Source: Xanthostigma xanthostigma (lineage: Eukaryota > Arthropoda > Insecta > Raphidioptera > Raphidiidae). From it: a stretch of 64,000 nt of DNA. Every line of letters begins with the position of its first letter. The first letter of the stretch is position 1. Positions 10,073 to 21,972 of this stretch are shown piece by piece. The DNA is taken from positions 36,488,001 through 36,552,000 of the forward strand of contig OY754466.1 in assembly GCA_963575645.1 (NCBI GenBank), given 5' to 3'. The position numbers and the translations under genes were made by a program. Under the pieces are notes generated by a model. That model was not told the DNA's origin. It did no database searches and saw only the letters and a program-made list of their open reading frames with translations.

Positions 10073-11395
10073 CGCGGTGACAAAAGTGCCTTGCAACTCC
10101 CAAACGGATGATAAGCACGTTTTTGTATAGTTCGAGTGTCGTTCTCGAAATCCGTGTTGTCGAGTAGGGGTCTGGCGTCCGGCGTTGAGCGGCTATAGTA
10201 TTTTTTCCGAATTTTGCCCAGCGGTTCCAAAAATCATTTCCCAAACGGATGAAAATTACTGGAGGGCATCTACGCAAACCCCCAATTACCGGAAAAATAT
10301 TTTCATCCGATTTGATCCTTGCCGTAGCCTGCAGTACAATTAAATGGACCCAGACTCCGAAATGAAAAAAATCATCAGCCGCATGCATGCAACCGGACTG
10401 ATATGAATGGTTATTATTTATGTTATTAGAAAAAAAAGTTTTCATCCAAAATGCGCCTGGCTAAAGTATGCCAAATAACAAAAAACCCCGCCAGCGCGCG
10501 TGATTTTGATCCCGGAGTTCTCCGTAAATTTTCTGATAATATGTGGCTATACATATATACTTTGGTATCAATCGTACTATATAATAACCAAATTTAATTC
10601 ACGAGCAAAGCGAGTCAAACGCTAGTAAAGAGATACTAGCTAATTTGTGGATGAAGTATGCGCTTGGAGCGTTCACACGGTCCAAAAGTCGGAGTGTTCC
10701 CTTCATAATCGTCAAATCAGAGGAAAATAGTCTCATCAATGTTTAGGACAATAATACACAATTTGATTGTAATCGGCCTTTCCACATTAAAGATTGAACA
10801 TTCAGATCCTGCAGTTTCCCGTGATAATGAATATATCGAAGCATTATTATGGATGATCTGGACTTGACCGCAACAAATTTGGATGAAAATAATTTTTCGA
10901 TGTTCTGTAGGTGTCAAAGAACCTGTGGGCAAATTTTCATCCATTTGGGAATTACTTTATCAAATTTGGCCCATTTAAATTTTGGAAAATTGTTACAAAG
11001 CGATCGCGATACATAGAGCAAAAAAAATTTTTTTACATATTCTCAGACACGAACTATATCTCCCTGCCAAATTTCAAGTTCAAATGAGAAAATTTCCCCC
11101 CCCCCCTTTTTTCCATTTTTTTTAGAGCTTCTGGAAGAGCTCTTTCCAAATATCAAATCGGATGAAAATATTTTTCCGGTAATTGGGGGTTTGCGTAGAT
11201 GCCCTCCAGTAATTTTCATCCGTTTGGGAAATGATTTTTTGAACCGCTGGGCAAAATTCGGAAAAAATACTATAGCCGCTCAACGCCGGACGCCAGACCC
11301 CTACTCGACAACACGGATTTCGAGAACGACACTCGAACTATACAAAAACGTGCTTATCATCCGTTTGGGAGTTGCAAGGCACTTTTGTCACCGCG
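10073..11395. mobile_element. Long-TIR element, TA flanked
   Basis: CGCGGTGACAAAAGTGCCTT at the left is inverted at the right, with TA on both sides (10071-10072 and 11396-11397). The arms are about 260 bp each and highly similar; open frames on opposite strands of the two arms give the same peptide because of this symmetry. The ~800-bp centre carries further CATCCGTTTGGGAA-like copies but no transposase. Confidence 0.65.
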
Positions 11396-12125
11396 TACCT
11401 AACTATTAGTCGTTTCATTTTTTTTTGTTTATGTTTTTAAGCTTGTCGTTCCTAACAAAATCAAATCCTTTACTTTAAAATATTCTACTGTAAATACTGT
11501 AATTATTGTGAAGTATTTGTGAAATCATAATCAGTATAAAAAAATTATCATTTACTCGTAAAAAGAATGAATTATAACTTTCACTGTGCAACCTATAATA
11601 ATCATTGCCGGCGGAACGTATTCTATGAAAACTTACATTGTGAAAAGTATTAAATATACTAGTTTACAATTTGGAGGGGGGAGTTTGGTTTTATTTCGGG
11701 TCCCACCCTGTGTTGTCCATATATATAACCGCAGCAGTAATCAATAATTGCTACATGTGGTAAAATTTATGCACTGTACTGAAGCCGAATAACAATAATT
11801 TAATAAACCATAATGAGAGAACTAACAACGAGAATAATATTAGATCTGAACTTTCAACATAATTTTAAACAGTTTTGAAAGTAAAACTTCTTTACGCACG
11901 CTTGACTTGGGGAGTAAGCTGGTGAATGCATGACGAGAGCTTTACGAAAAGTGTGATTATAGCCAGTTACGTTTCGGAGCGTTACGAAAAGTGTGATCAT
12001 AGCCAGTTACGTTTCCTATATCTACGACACAGTGCAGACCTATTGTCTGTATCATACTGTAGGAGCAAAAGAGCAGCGCGCTCACATATTTTCTTTCTCT
12101 CTTCCTCTTATAGCCAGTGCATGAA
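11396..12125. other. Unassigned intergenic stretch
   Basis: AT-rich. A short direct repeat (GTTTCGGAGCGTTACGAAAAGTG and ...TTTACGAAAAGTG, with ATAGCCAGTTACGTTTC twice) lies at 11940-12015. No gene seen. Confidence 0.4.

Positions 12126-12200
<75 letters not shown>
12126..12200. repeat. (AT)n microsatellite
   Basis: About 35 uninterrupted TA dinucleotides. Confidence 0.95.
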
Positions 12201-12201
<1 letters not shown>

Positions 12202-12635
12202 AGTTAGTAGTTCGTTTGCGTTTGTTAGATGGAGCTAAAGAAGTTTTATTTCAGTTGTGTGGTCTAAACTCTAAAGTTCACTCGTTTTTTTACGTATTTC
12301 TTTCGTTTCATAAACTAAGAAATTATTATTTTTATTCTATATATTCTGGTAAACATTTTTTTTACAGTTTCGTATTATTCTCATAAATTGTTCGATAAAT
12401 CATAATATTTTAAATTGTAGCCGTGTCGTACTTTTGGTACATTCTTCTACTGCCTGTTCAGTATTTTAATTTGCTATGATTAATTATTATGTATATTGTA
12501 TAGTAATTGTATATAAATTATTGTGTAAATATATATTTTTTAAATGTAATTAATGTTAAGTGTTCCAGTTTTAATGAAATATTTGTAAGTTACTATAACT
12601 ACCTATATATCGTCTTCTTATTAATGTTTATATTA

Positions 12636-12787
12636 GCTTTGTTCCAACCTCTGTGCGAACGGTAATAGAATCGTCCCACTCATGCGCAGTAGCTAAAACG
12701 AAACTGTATCGGTTTTGGAACACGTTTTAGCTATTGCGCATGATTGTGACGGTTCTGTTACCGTTCGCAGAGAGGTTGGAACAAAGC
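12636..12787. mobile_element. ~150-bp MITE, TA flanked (family copy 1)
   Basis: GCTTTGTTCCAACCTCTG is inverted at the right end, with TA flanks. Copies at 29038-29193 and 60776-60934 share the plan: TTCCAAGC arms, AACGGTAACG, CATGCGCAGTAGCTAAAAC. Probably Tc1/mariner-type. Confidence 0.7.
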
Positions 12788-13009
12788 TATTATGTGCGTC
12801 GGATGTATTCAGCGCAAAAATGATTATTATTAAATGAAATCTATTCAAATTATAATTTTATGTGTATCAATCGCTGTCGTTTATTATAAAATAATAAATA
12901 ATAAAAATTGTGTTTGAATCGACAATATTTGGTTTTTCAATATTTTACCCTAAACGAGAGCGGAGCCCTGGGTCTGGGCCCGCCCTTAAAGACGGTACTG
13001 GTTAATAGA

Positions 13010-13565
13010 ACTGGAAATAAATAAACGAAAAAAAGTTTTTAAAAACAAGTTTTTATTAGTTGTTAATAAAAAAAGAACTACAAAGTTAAAAATAATTTTA
13101 TTCTGATTAGAAATAAGCCGTTTTATACGTACTTATCGCAGTCTCAAGTTTTCAAATAAAAGCGTGTTACACCCTCTTCTTTTTCTCTCTTGCTATTAAA
13201 ATGTAACACGCTTTTATTTAAAAACTCGAGACTGTGATAAGTACGTATAAAACGGCTTATTACTTAATCGAAATAAAATTATTTTTAACTTTTTAGTTCG
13301 TTTTTATTAACAACTAATAAAAGCTTAACCGGATATAACTTCTTAGTACTTGCGTAATATTTATATGGGGATAATAAAATAATCCACACGACCACACAAG
13401 ATAAAATTTTTTAAAATTTAATAGCGACTAGTTTCGACCTAAAACGGTCATCCTCAGGCTTATCATACAAGAAACTAACTAACTAGTTTCTTGTAATTTA
13501 AAAATTTTTTATCTTGTGTGGAACATTTCATTATCCCTATAATAAAAGCTTGTTTTTAAAACTTT
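13010..13565. mobile_element. Foldback element with a second MITE in one arm
   Basis: Arms around a centre near 13190 are long and nearly perfect (GCCGTTTTATACGTACTTATC against GATAAGTACGTATAAAACGGC). The outermost part of the right arm is displaced to 13540-13565 by an inserted ~180-bp palindrome (13364-13543) with ATGGGGATAATAAAAT/ATTATCCCTATA ends and a GTTTCGACCTAAAACGGTCATCCTC centre. Confidence 0.6.
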
Positions 13566-13624
13566 TGTTTTCGTTTATTTATTTTTAAGTTTTTAGTGTG
13601 CTTTATTAAAAGTGCGATGTGCAT

Positions 13625-13800
13625 CCGGGCGAAACCGGACCGGTCAATTACTTATTATAATATTGTACTGTCACCGGAACTACATACGTATGATTGAGCT
13701 GAAATTTTAACTCAATCGGAAACCGGGAAGTGGGTCAAATTTAGTTTGCAAGATTTGATTTCAGACAGACAGGTGAAACTAAATAAAAGCTTGTGAAAAG
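13625..13800 (+). repeat. Short interspersed fragment
   Basis: CATCCGGGCGAAACCGGACC...AAATTTAGTTTGCAAGATTTG...AGACAGACAGGTGAAACTAAATAAAAGCTTGT is a repeat tail type I recall from Lepidoptera. No coding sequence. Confidence 0.4.
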
Positions 13801-15007
13801 AAAACAATCCGTAATTCAAGTGTGATTATGGAAGCAATTATTGAACTCATTTTAAGCTTTCAGAATGGAAATATCCCGCGTACGTAATTTTCCCCGAGTA
13901 CTTACCGTAATCTCTATTTGAAAGACAGACATTATTTGTATGTTTTCATTATGCTGGTGTGACAATTGACAGGTAAAAAGTGCTGTCATTTCAAACGATG
14001 CACGATGTGGCGGAGCTATGAAAAACCGACGGACCAATCATAAATAAGCAAAATGTTGTTCATGTCATCACTGATAACGTGTCAAGTTTATTCAATGTAT
14101 TAAATAAAACGTTAGAGTTCCTGCATTATCACGTTATACTAGATGATTTTAAAAAGTCGTTTTAATAACTTTTGTACCTTTGAGGGTTTTGTACCTGAAC
14201 CTGACAATGAGAAACTAAGTTTTTAGGATCACTTTGTTATCCGTCAAGACTACGGTGACAAACCGTTCCAGATTTTCCGGGAAAGTCCCGAATTAAAGTT
14301 CTATGTGCCGCAGTAATAAGTGTCCTGGAAAATGTCCTGCATTATTATGTGAATTTTACAATATTCGATTACTCGTGTGACTATATGACGCATTCATTTA
14401 TCAGGAACGCAGTCACTCAGTTACGGCCATGCGTATGTTTGTTGTAAGGTCCTTACAACAAACACACCAGCATGTGCGAAAAGGAATGACCTTTTTTGTG
14501 AAAACGCGAAAGCGAATGACCCTTTCTTATCCGAGCCCGCGTAGGCTAATGTCTGTTAAACTAAGTTAAACTAAGGTGTTACTAAAATTATAAGAAGTAA
14601 CTTATACCTACAACTAAAAAAAATGGGAAGTCTTTTCTCAGAGAACTAAACACAAACGTTTTCTGTCCCGCATTGTGTTACGATAAAAAAGATCATCTTA
14701 GTCAAGACCCTTTTTTTCAAGAACGGGTTAAAATTCGTAACAAATATCAATGGTAAAAACAGTATTTAAATCCGTTCAGTACAGTGATTCCAATCCGATT
14801 TTCACCCGGACAAAGTCGACTCAGCCAGTTATTATAAACCTAAACTTTTCCCAAGAAATAAGTTATCGAATGGTAAAAACTGTATTCAAATCCGTTCAGT
14901 AGTTCTTAGCGGACATACAAACGTACGTGCAAGGCGAAGTGATCAGTTATTTCCATAATCTGGTTAAAAATTTGCGCGCTGACTTTTCCGACAACCTTCA
15001 GAATTTT
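13801..15007. other. Intergenic stretch with repeat fragments
   Basis: It holds fragments of the GGGTTCCGTAC family (about 14205-14260 and 14690-14900, including GATCACTTTGTTATCCGTC and TCAAGACCCTTTTTTTCAAG) and an ACAACAAACA hairpin near 14440-14470. No gene seen. Confidence 0.4.
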
Positions 15008-15290
15008 AATATAAATAATTTACTCGGGATCTTGGATAAATATGTTTTATGCTAAATTTTCAAATTATACAACGTTTCGTTGGTTATTTCCAACTTCTTC
15101 ATTAATTTTTCACAAAATAAATTGACAAATTAATGAATTATTTAGATGTACCTAATATATATTTTTCAACATCGATGCTAACATCAAGTTTTTCCTGAAG
15201 AAGTTGGAAATAACCAACTAAACGTTGCACAGTTTGAAAATATAGCATAAAACATATTTATCCAAGTTCCCGAGTAAATTTTTATATTCA
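15008..15290. mobile_element. Foldback MITE
   Basis: The left arm TTACTCGGGATCTTGGATAAA...CCAACTTCTTC is inverted as GAAGAAGTTGG...TTTATCCAAGTTCCCGAGTAA. Arms are about 95 bp with a ~90-bp AT-rich centre. Confidence 0.7.
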
Positions 15291-15452
15291 ACTTAACATG
15301 GATGAGAGACACAACATATAGAATTACCAACTTGAGAATTTTGTTCTTTGAAAGATGTCATTTAAGGCCAGAAAAATGTCTCGCACCTATACGAAAAAAT
15401 ATCTGTGGTGCTCGAGCACTGCAGTGCCCATATGTAAAATTTCATAGTTTTT

Positions 15453-15925
15453 GGGGTTCCTTACATCCGATGAAAAACAGAACCCTTATAAGATCAATCT
15501 CGTGTCTGTCAGAGTTTATTTTCTCTGAATCTACTGGACGAAAAAAGTGGAAATTTGGTAGATATATAAATAAACGAAATCCGATTTTAGGGGTTAATTA
15601 TGGGAAGCAAATTAGAAAATAAAAAAAAGTATTTTTCAGTGCATTAGCGACCTATTAAATGACAGGGCTCGTTATGAGACAAATAAATAATATTTTATTA
15701 AATTCTAAAATACGAAGTTTAAAAGATATTAAAAATTCGGGCATACCACCCCTCCTTTATCTACAAAATTACCGAGCCAAAAATGTTGAAAAAAAAAAGA
15801 TAATATATAGAGCCTCCCTCATAGTTTAAAGGCAAACCTAAATGAAATTCCTAAGTCTCAGTTCTTATGGAAAACGAAATTTTCTCTACGCGAGTTCGGC
15901 TCGCACTTGACCAACTTTTCTTTTT
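15453..15925 (+). mobile_element. GGGTTCC...GAGTTCGGCTCGCACTTG interspersed element
   Basis: Starts TTTTTGGGGTTCCTTACATCC and ends CGCGAGTTCGGCTCGCACTTGACC, the same family as 3887-5358 without that copy's insertions. The short open frame here is not a host gene. Confidence 0.5.
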
Positions 15926-16079
15926 GGTTAATTTTGATTTGTTGTTTTGTATATTGTAAAGGCAAGTTAACAAGTTTCAATAATGTAATCGGCAATCGCA
16001 GATCCTTCAACTAGAAGTGGTCATAGCACACAGTAGACACGTGTACTTACATATTGACGCTATACAATTTGAATAATAG

Positions 16080-16222
16080 TCCTAGAGCTGACTGTCGAAT
16101 ATACAGACAAAGGAGGTCGGTTGTCAAGGCCCATTTTCCGCCCATCACACATTTTATGTATTTACGTTTGTAATTGTATCCACATTAGTGGCATCGCAAT
16201 AAATGATTATTATTATTATTCG
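16080..16222 (+). repeat. Probable LINE 3' end
   Basis: The sequence TTTACGTTTGTAATTGTATCC...GCAATAAATGATTATTATTATTATT has an AATAAA-containing end and an ATT-rich tail, as in several insect non-LTR families. No reverse transcriptase is left. Confidence 0.35.
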
Positions 16223-16224
16223 AA

Positions 16225-16690
16225 AAAAAAGTTTCGCATGCTCTACCGACTGACCTAGCCGGGCTTGTGAATGTACGACCTAATATTGATATATGTATAG
16301 TTACGACATTTCACCTGAATAGAAGCTATTTTTGAAATACATTTTGCAACATTTTTCATTGATGCTCCGTTCCTATTGATCGTAGCGTGATATAGCCTAT
16401 ACTCAATAGCCTTCTTCGATAAATGGGCTATCCAACAAAAATGTTTTTTTTTCAATTTGAACCAATAGTTCCTGAGATTAACGCGTTCTACCAAACAAAC
16501 AAACAAACAAACAAACAAAGAAACAAACTCTTCAGCTTTATATATTAGTACTAGCGGTCCCGTCCGGTTTCACCCGGGTGTAAAAGAACTAATGAGGAAG
16601 GGAGGAACATGAGTACACACATTCGTCTTAGTTTACCGAGATGAATGTTGTGTCCAAATATCATGATGATCGGAGTTACCGTTCAAAAGC
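16225..16690 (-). mobile_element. tRNA-headed SINE fragment plus a second related fragment
   Basis: Read on the minus strand, 16265-16229 resembles a tRNA A-box region (CTAGGTCAGTCGGTAGAGCATGCGA). The body to about 16545 carries the shared GCGCGTT-like, GTTTGTTTG and AGCTTTATATATTAG blocks. A second fragment of the type seen at 22838 and 25265 starts at 16552 (ACTAGCGGTCCCGTCCGGTTTCACC). A (CAAA)n tract lies at 16492-16525. Confidence 0.5.
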
Positions 16691-16874
16691 TTTAGTCGAT
16701 AAAAAGCAGTATTTATACCTTTTTAAACTAATAATTTTTTTTAATTAATTAAATAAATTTAAATGTAAGCCTTAGAAGAAAGCAATGTAGAAAAAAATTG
16801 GTTGTCGGTAAAGTCGGTTTACGGACGATAGTTTTACGTGATAACGTATTCCGTAATACATAACCTAAACCTCC

Positions 16875-17845
16875 CAAAATTTGGTTTCAATCCGCTTATC
16901 CTTGGTGTCGGAATGATAAGAAATGTCAAAAGTGACGTTTGCAACTGTCAAAGTATTATGTTCTAATAATAATTAGTTATTCCAATACTTAACTTAGAAG
17001 GCGTTGCATTTCACAAAATACTAATGTCTAAAAATTGAATTAAACATTAGAAATGCAGCCGTTTTCATGTTAAGACAAGACATACGTTTGCTTCTAATTT
17101 CCATGTACGGCAAACAAAGACAACCGACAGCGTCGCGCCATGCATTAGACAACATTGCATTTATACAGCTATTTTTAGGCGCGATTAGCGTAAGCTAAAG
17201 CGCCTTATATGTACTCGCTTTGTCTGTGAATCTGTGAGTCACGCTTTTTGTATCCAGCGTACAGCCCAAACGCCTTAACCGATTTTAAAAAACTTTTTTT
17301 TGTTCGATTCGTCTCCGGGTAACTTAAATCCTAACGTCGCCCGATTTTTGAATTTTGACCCCAGAGGGGAGCAATAAAGAAAAAACGAAGTTTTTTGCTT
17401 ATAACTCACTCAATTTAAATCAGATCGGTTCGAAACCTGTCTTAAACGAAAGAGGAGAAAATTTTACATAAATTTCGTACAACAGAATTTGCCAAAACAG
17501 GTTTTTTATACAAATTTATTTAGAAATAAATTCAATTTGATATAATCGATGGCAAACATCTTTCGGTTATCTCTCTCTGTTGCACGGTTTAATATGGTAA
17601 TATAAAGATTACGTTTGTTCTGTCTTAAATTAAAACGATTGCATTTGTTCAAAAACGGATGGCATTTCAAATATTTGTGAAATGCAACGCCTTCTGAGTT
17701 AACAATATGAATAACTAATTATTAGAACATAATACTTTGACAGACGCAAACGTCATTTTTGACATTTCTTACCATTCCGACACCACGGATGAGTGGATTG
17801 AAACCAAATTTTGGGAGGATGTTTGATATGCAAATATGAAGTGGC
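16875..17845. repeat. Large inverted arrangement of the helentron-like family
   Basis: AAATTTGGTTTCAATCCGC...GAAGGCGTTGCATTTCAC at about 16880-17015 recurs inverted at about 17680-17820. Between them is TTTAGGCGCGATTAGCGTAAGC... and a block shared with 4090-4250 (ATCAGATCGGTTCGAAACCTGTCTTAAACG). No coding sequence. Confidence 0.45.
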
Positions 17846-17859
17846 CTATTGTTTTTTGG

Positions 17860-18633
17860 GAGCATCGGCGCATGCGTAAAAGAGTATATCTTTTATAATG
17901 TTGTTTTATATAATAATAATATAGTTTTTAAAAAGACTTATTATTTTATCTATTTTTACATGAAAGTTTTGTAAATTTTTTGGGGAAAATCGGCGCATGC
18001 GCAAAAGAGATATGGGCTATGACGTTGTTTCTTATATAATAATGCTTTACATTTCATAAGGTTTTGTAATTTATTTTTGCGCAAAAGAGATATGGGCTAT
18101 GACGTTGTTTCTTATATAATAATGCTTTACATTTCATAAAGTTTTGTAATTTATTTTTGGGGAAAATCGGCGCATGCGCAAGAGATATTATGTGCTATAA
18201 CGTTTTTTATATAACAATGGTAAAATTTTTTTAGCGGCTTATTATTCTATCTGTTTTACAAGAAATTTTTATATTTTATTTCGGGAAAAATCGGCGCATG
18301 CGCATCAGAGATATATGTTATTACAAGAAAAATAAAATAATAATAAAAAGAAAGTTTTTATTGAAATGTACCAAAATGGAAATATAATTATTTTAATAAT
18401 TTAGGGTAATAATTATAAAAAAGTTGGTTGTGACTAATTATTAATAAATTATTAAAATGATTTTTTCCTTTCTGTGTTTCAATATTTTCAACTGTAATTT
18501 TTTTCGTAGAATAAGTTAATTAAATTATATTATTAAGCTCAAAGTGTCGTTAAAAATATACTACAACTTTCAAACATAACGCCGGGGTATATTTTATAGA
18601 ATTTCGCGCCTTGTAATTCTTGAATTACTTGTG
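17860..18633 (-). repeat. Second tandem array with GCGCATGCGC units
   Basis: Five units of ~90-125 bp have the core GCGCATGCGCAAAAG or a variant at about 17866, 17993, 18077 (5' truncated), 18170 and 18293. The array is followed at 18580-18633 by the same AACGCCGGGGTATATT...CGCCTTGTAATTCTTGAA block as the first array. Two units are nearly identical (17996-18065 and 18078-18145), pointing to recent unequal exchange. Confidence 0.6.
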
Positions 18634-18697
18634 TCTTCAGACAATATTTTTCTATATAAATTTGTATAAAATATTTTTCTATATAAAGTATAAAAAA

Positions 18698-19240
18698 ACT
18701 GTTTAGGCAAATTGTGTTATACGAAATCTATGTAAAATGTTCTCCTCTTTCGTTTAAGACTGGTTTCAAACCGATCTGATTTAAATTGAGCGAGAAATTA
18801 GCAAAAAGCACGCACAGGGTCAGGCGGAACGTTACGCGTTATGCGTTATGCGTTACGCGTTACGAACGTTAGGAACGTTAGGAACGTTACGTTACACTTT
18901 TTCGTACATGCAGCCGGTGTTTTATCAATTTATAAGATTGGTGATTCATCAATTTATAAGACGTTATCACGTCAAAACTGTTTAGGCAAATTCTGTTATA
19001 CGAAATCTATGTAAAATGTTCTCCTCTTTCGTTTAAGACTGGTTTCAAACCGATCTGATTTAAATTGAGCGAGAAATTAGCAAAAAGCACGCACATGGTC
19101 AGGCGGAACGTTACGCGTTACGAACGTTAGGAACGTTACGATTTAGGAACGTTACACTTTTTCGTGCATGCAGCCGGTGTTTTATCAATTTAAAAGATTG
19201 GTGATTCATCAATTTATAAGACGTTATCACGTCAATAAAA
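18698..19240. repeat. 279-bp tandem duplication with GGAACGTTA minirepeats
   Basis: CTGTTTAGGCAAATTNTGTTATACG... starts at 18698 and again at 18977. Each unit contains GCGTTACGCGTTACGAACGTTAGG-type short repeats, different in number in the two units, and ends ATAAGACGTTATCACGTCAA. Confidence 0.7.
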
Positions 19241-19256
19241 AAAAAAATAGAATTAT

Positions 19257-19550
19257 TTTCGATCAACGTGGGGCTCGAACCTACGACCCTGATATTGACA
19301 GTCGCATGCTTTACCGATTGAGCCATCCGAAGTTGTGTACTCATAACGCTAATATGAGTATATTTAGTTAGTGCATTTCACCTGAATAGAAGCCTGATTT
19401 TATATAGCCTAATCCTATAGCCTTCCTCGATAAATGGGCTATCCAACAATACAATTTTTTTTCAATTTCAACCAGTAGTTTCTGAGATTAGCGCGTTCAA
19501 ACAAACAAACTCTTCAGCTTTATATATTAGTATATAGATAGATTTATTTG
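19257..19550 (-). mobile_element. tRNA-derived SINE
   Basis: On the minus strand the head (19337-19257) has tRNA-like boxes: A-box GGATGGCTCAATCGG and B-box GTAGGTTCGAGCCCC. A body with ATGGGCTATCCAAC, GATTAGCGCGTTCAAACAAAC and AGCTTTATATATTAG blocks sits beside it at 19370-19550. Internal pol III promoter elements are implied. It is not a functional tRNA: the anticodon arm does not pair well. Confidence 0.55.
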
Positions 19551-21262
19551 TACATTTATCTATCAAGGCTTTTCGAGAATAGTTAGAGTAAATGAAATCG
19601 TAAAAAAAACAAATATGTGACGGTGGGCTCACTGTCTCCAATGTCATTAATAAATTATGAGTTGTGTCGGACAGACCACTTCAGCATGATCTATTTACCT
19701 CTTCATAACAAACATTGACATGACAAAACATTCACCGGCAAAAGGGGGTGATTATTGAATAACACGGGGCGTGATCGACCCCCGCGACCGCAGGGCACAG
19801 CTACAGGTGAAAGGGCAAGAGTAAGACAAGACCAAATGGGGTGGGGGTGCAACAACAATAGCAGACTCTTGTACATTAATAGTATATTGTCGCTTTTTAT
19901 TTTATTATTTCCATTATTTCATTTGTTGCTGTGGTGTATTTAAGTAGTGCATAAATGGGTAAGCTTTATTAAAATATTTTTTTGAATTAAGACTTTTTAG
20001 GCGCGTTTTGGGAATTTGTGTTACGAAAATCTTGGGACGTATTTGTGCGGCCTGCTTAGGTACAGTACATCTGTACCTAACGTCAAAAATCTTTATAAAT
20101 ACGTCAAAGGATAACTGCGATAGTTGTTTTTTATGAATTATACAGAATTATACAATTAAAAATATAGTATAAAAAAATAATAAACGATCAATTCGCACAC
20201 ATGGATTTGATTATTATTGGAAGCTTAAAGTATACGAAAATACGATGAAGGAAGGTTTTGGTTGAGGATCATAAATAAATAAGCTTTACCAATGTTTCGC
20301 TAGTGGCCAACGTTTCGAAAAATTTATTTTCATCTTCAGGGCCTCAAGCTGTCCGAAAGGTGGTAAATTGTTAAAACAATATACATGATCATATTATTAT
20401 GAGTTAAAACATATTATTATGAACATCTTATTATAAAAACCATTAAAAAAATTATTAAATTTTTATAAAAATGTCACGCAGTAAAAAAATTTATTGAAAT
20501 ATTTGTCTGAAAATATATAACCAAAAAGCACTTTCTGTGGACTGAAATACGAAAATAGTTTCGAGAACTTCAATAAACTCTCTATACAAGGATTAGCCAT
20601 TGGTTCTTCGAAAAAAACATTTTTTTTCCATTCTTTACATGAATTTGAAAAAACAACAAAAAAGAGCTTTTAGTGGTTTTTTGGAAAATCAAGCGTTGAA
20701 TCAAAAATATCGAGGAAACCACTAATGTTAAGTGTATCTTTTACAGTTTAATATACTCGCAAAAACCCTACAGAGATTCAATTCAATCCATTCAGCCGTT
20801 TTTTTGTTTTACTCGATTGAAACCATCCTTTAACTTTCTGTGTTATCATAGTTGCTGAGATATCGATAATAATCAAAGACAAAATGGTCTTTTTCCATAC
20901 AAAGACCGATATCTTGACGAGAAGTGGTCGTAAAAAGTTTCTTTAAAAAATTAAATTGAAGCTGAATGAACAAGTTATCCGGTTCATATGGTAGCTAAGT
21001 AAAAAAAATTTCCAAGTCCGTAAACAAGAAAAAAAAACAAAAAAAATTCAAAAATTTTTTGTCGGTGGTTTTCTTAACTCAAAAACCGTTCACGCTAAAT
21101 TTCGAAGTTCAGATCTAAAAACTAGACACTTGGAACTACAATTTCCTTTTTTTAAATTTGCTGTACGCCCATTTTCTCCTAGTTACAGCCTGTTAAAAAT
21201 CACCTAAAAATTTTGAATTTCTTTTGATCTCTTAAATTTTTCCACTAATGTATATGGTAGGT
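19551..21262. other. Intergenic stretch, possible upstream region of Hr83
   Basis: It contains a short GC-richer patch with a 62-codon frame at 19755-19943 that I do not regard as coding, and a small hairpin TTAGGTACAGTACATCTGTACCTAA at about 20055-20080. A GTTTCG...TTCATCTTCAGGGCC motif of repeat type occurs at 20295-20345. No exon could be assigned. The 5' exon(s) of Hr83 must lie somewhere upstream of 21832. Confidence 0.4.
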
Positions 21263-21737
21263 ACCTAACGTAAATAGCCAAAATCCGTTTTTAGTAAGAG
21301 TGCAAAATACCTACCAGCATTTGTAATTATGCGTTCTTACTAGGAAAGATACGATTAAAAATTTTAATTCGGCTATTTATTACAGCTTTCATTAGAATTC
21401 ATTCTAACTACACGCATAACAGAAAGTAACCGAAATAGGTACATATCTCTTAACAAGCGGATATACTTCCATAGATTACACCTCTATTTAACGGACACTT
21501 GTTATCCCTAAACCTCTTGATAACGGACATACTTATATAAAAAAAAACTTCCATATCTTGTTGAAAAAACGTCCGTTAAATAGTTACTTACTGTTGTGCG
21601 TATATTTAGAACGGTTTCTAGCTGGAAGCTGAAGGAATTAGCCGAACTAAAATTTTAATTCATGTGTCTTCTCTAGTAAGAACGCAGTCTTACTAGTACT
21701 TTCGCGTAAAAACGGATTTCGGCTATTTACGATAACA
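21263..21737. mobile_element. Long-TIR MITE with an inner insertion
   Basis: CGTAAATAGCCAAAATCCGTTTTTAG at the left is inverted as TAAAAACGGATTTCGGCTATTTACG at the right; the arms continue through TTCTTACTAG and AAATTTTAATTCGGCTA. The centre carries ACCTCTATTTAACGGAC...GTCCGTTAAATAG, a pogo-like pair. Confidence 0.6.
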
Positions 21738-21831
21738 TAGCCCGCCTGAGATTTAGTCTTGTTTACGACCCTAATTAATTATTACTTTATAAGTACAACT
21801 ACTTGTTAAATACGTATTTAAACGCATTCAG

Positions 21832-21972
21832 GTAGGACACTGCCTGTACCAGTGCCGTGCAGAGTTTGCGGCGATCGCTCATTTGGCAAACATTACGGAG
21901 TTTATTGTTGCGACGGTTGTTCTTGCTTTTTTAAGAGAAGCGTTCGCAAAAATATCATATATACTTGTATAG
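21832..21972 (+). CDS. Hr83: Hr83-like NR2E nuclear receptor, DBD zinc finger 1 exon
   Basis: Nuclear receptor that should act as a DNA-binding transcription factor. The exon follows GCATTCAG (21831) and ends at GTAAGT (21973) in phase 1. It encodes [20 protein letters not shown], then [10 protein letters not shown] and an IIYTC end: the four-Cys first finger and P-box recognition helix. [12 protein letters not shown]-box belongs to the NR2E group (tailless, dsf, Hr51/PNR, Hr83). No start codon is in this exon, which is entered with one base from an upstream exon I could not find. With the four exons below, about 320 residues are covered, close to the small size of Drosophila Hr83 as I recall it. 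Confidence 0.85.
   Translation, partial: VGHCLYQCRAEFAAIAHLANITEFIVATVVLAFLREAFAKISYILV

Noticed and set aside
10035..11409. Matching open frames on opposite strands
   Set aside because: They are the two arms of one inverted-repeat element; the shared peptide follows from symmetry, not from gene duplication.
19755..19943. 62-codon frame with a hydrophobic end, considered as a small membrane peptide or first exon of Hr83
   Set aside because: No donor in a suitable phase near its end and no motif linking it to the receptor; the hydrophobic part comes from a T-rich run.
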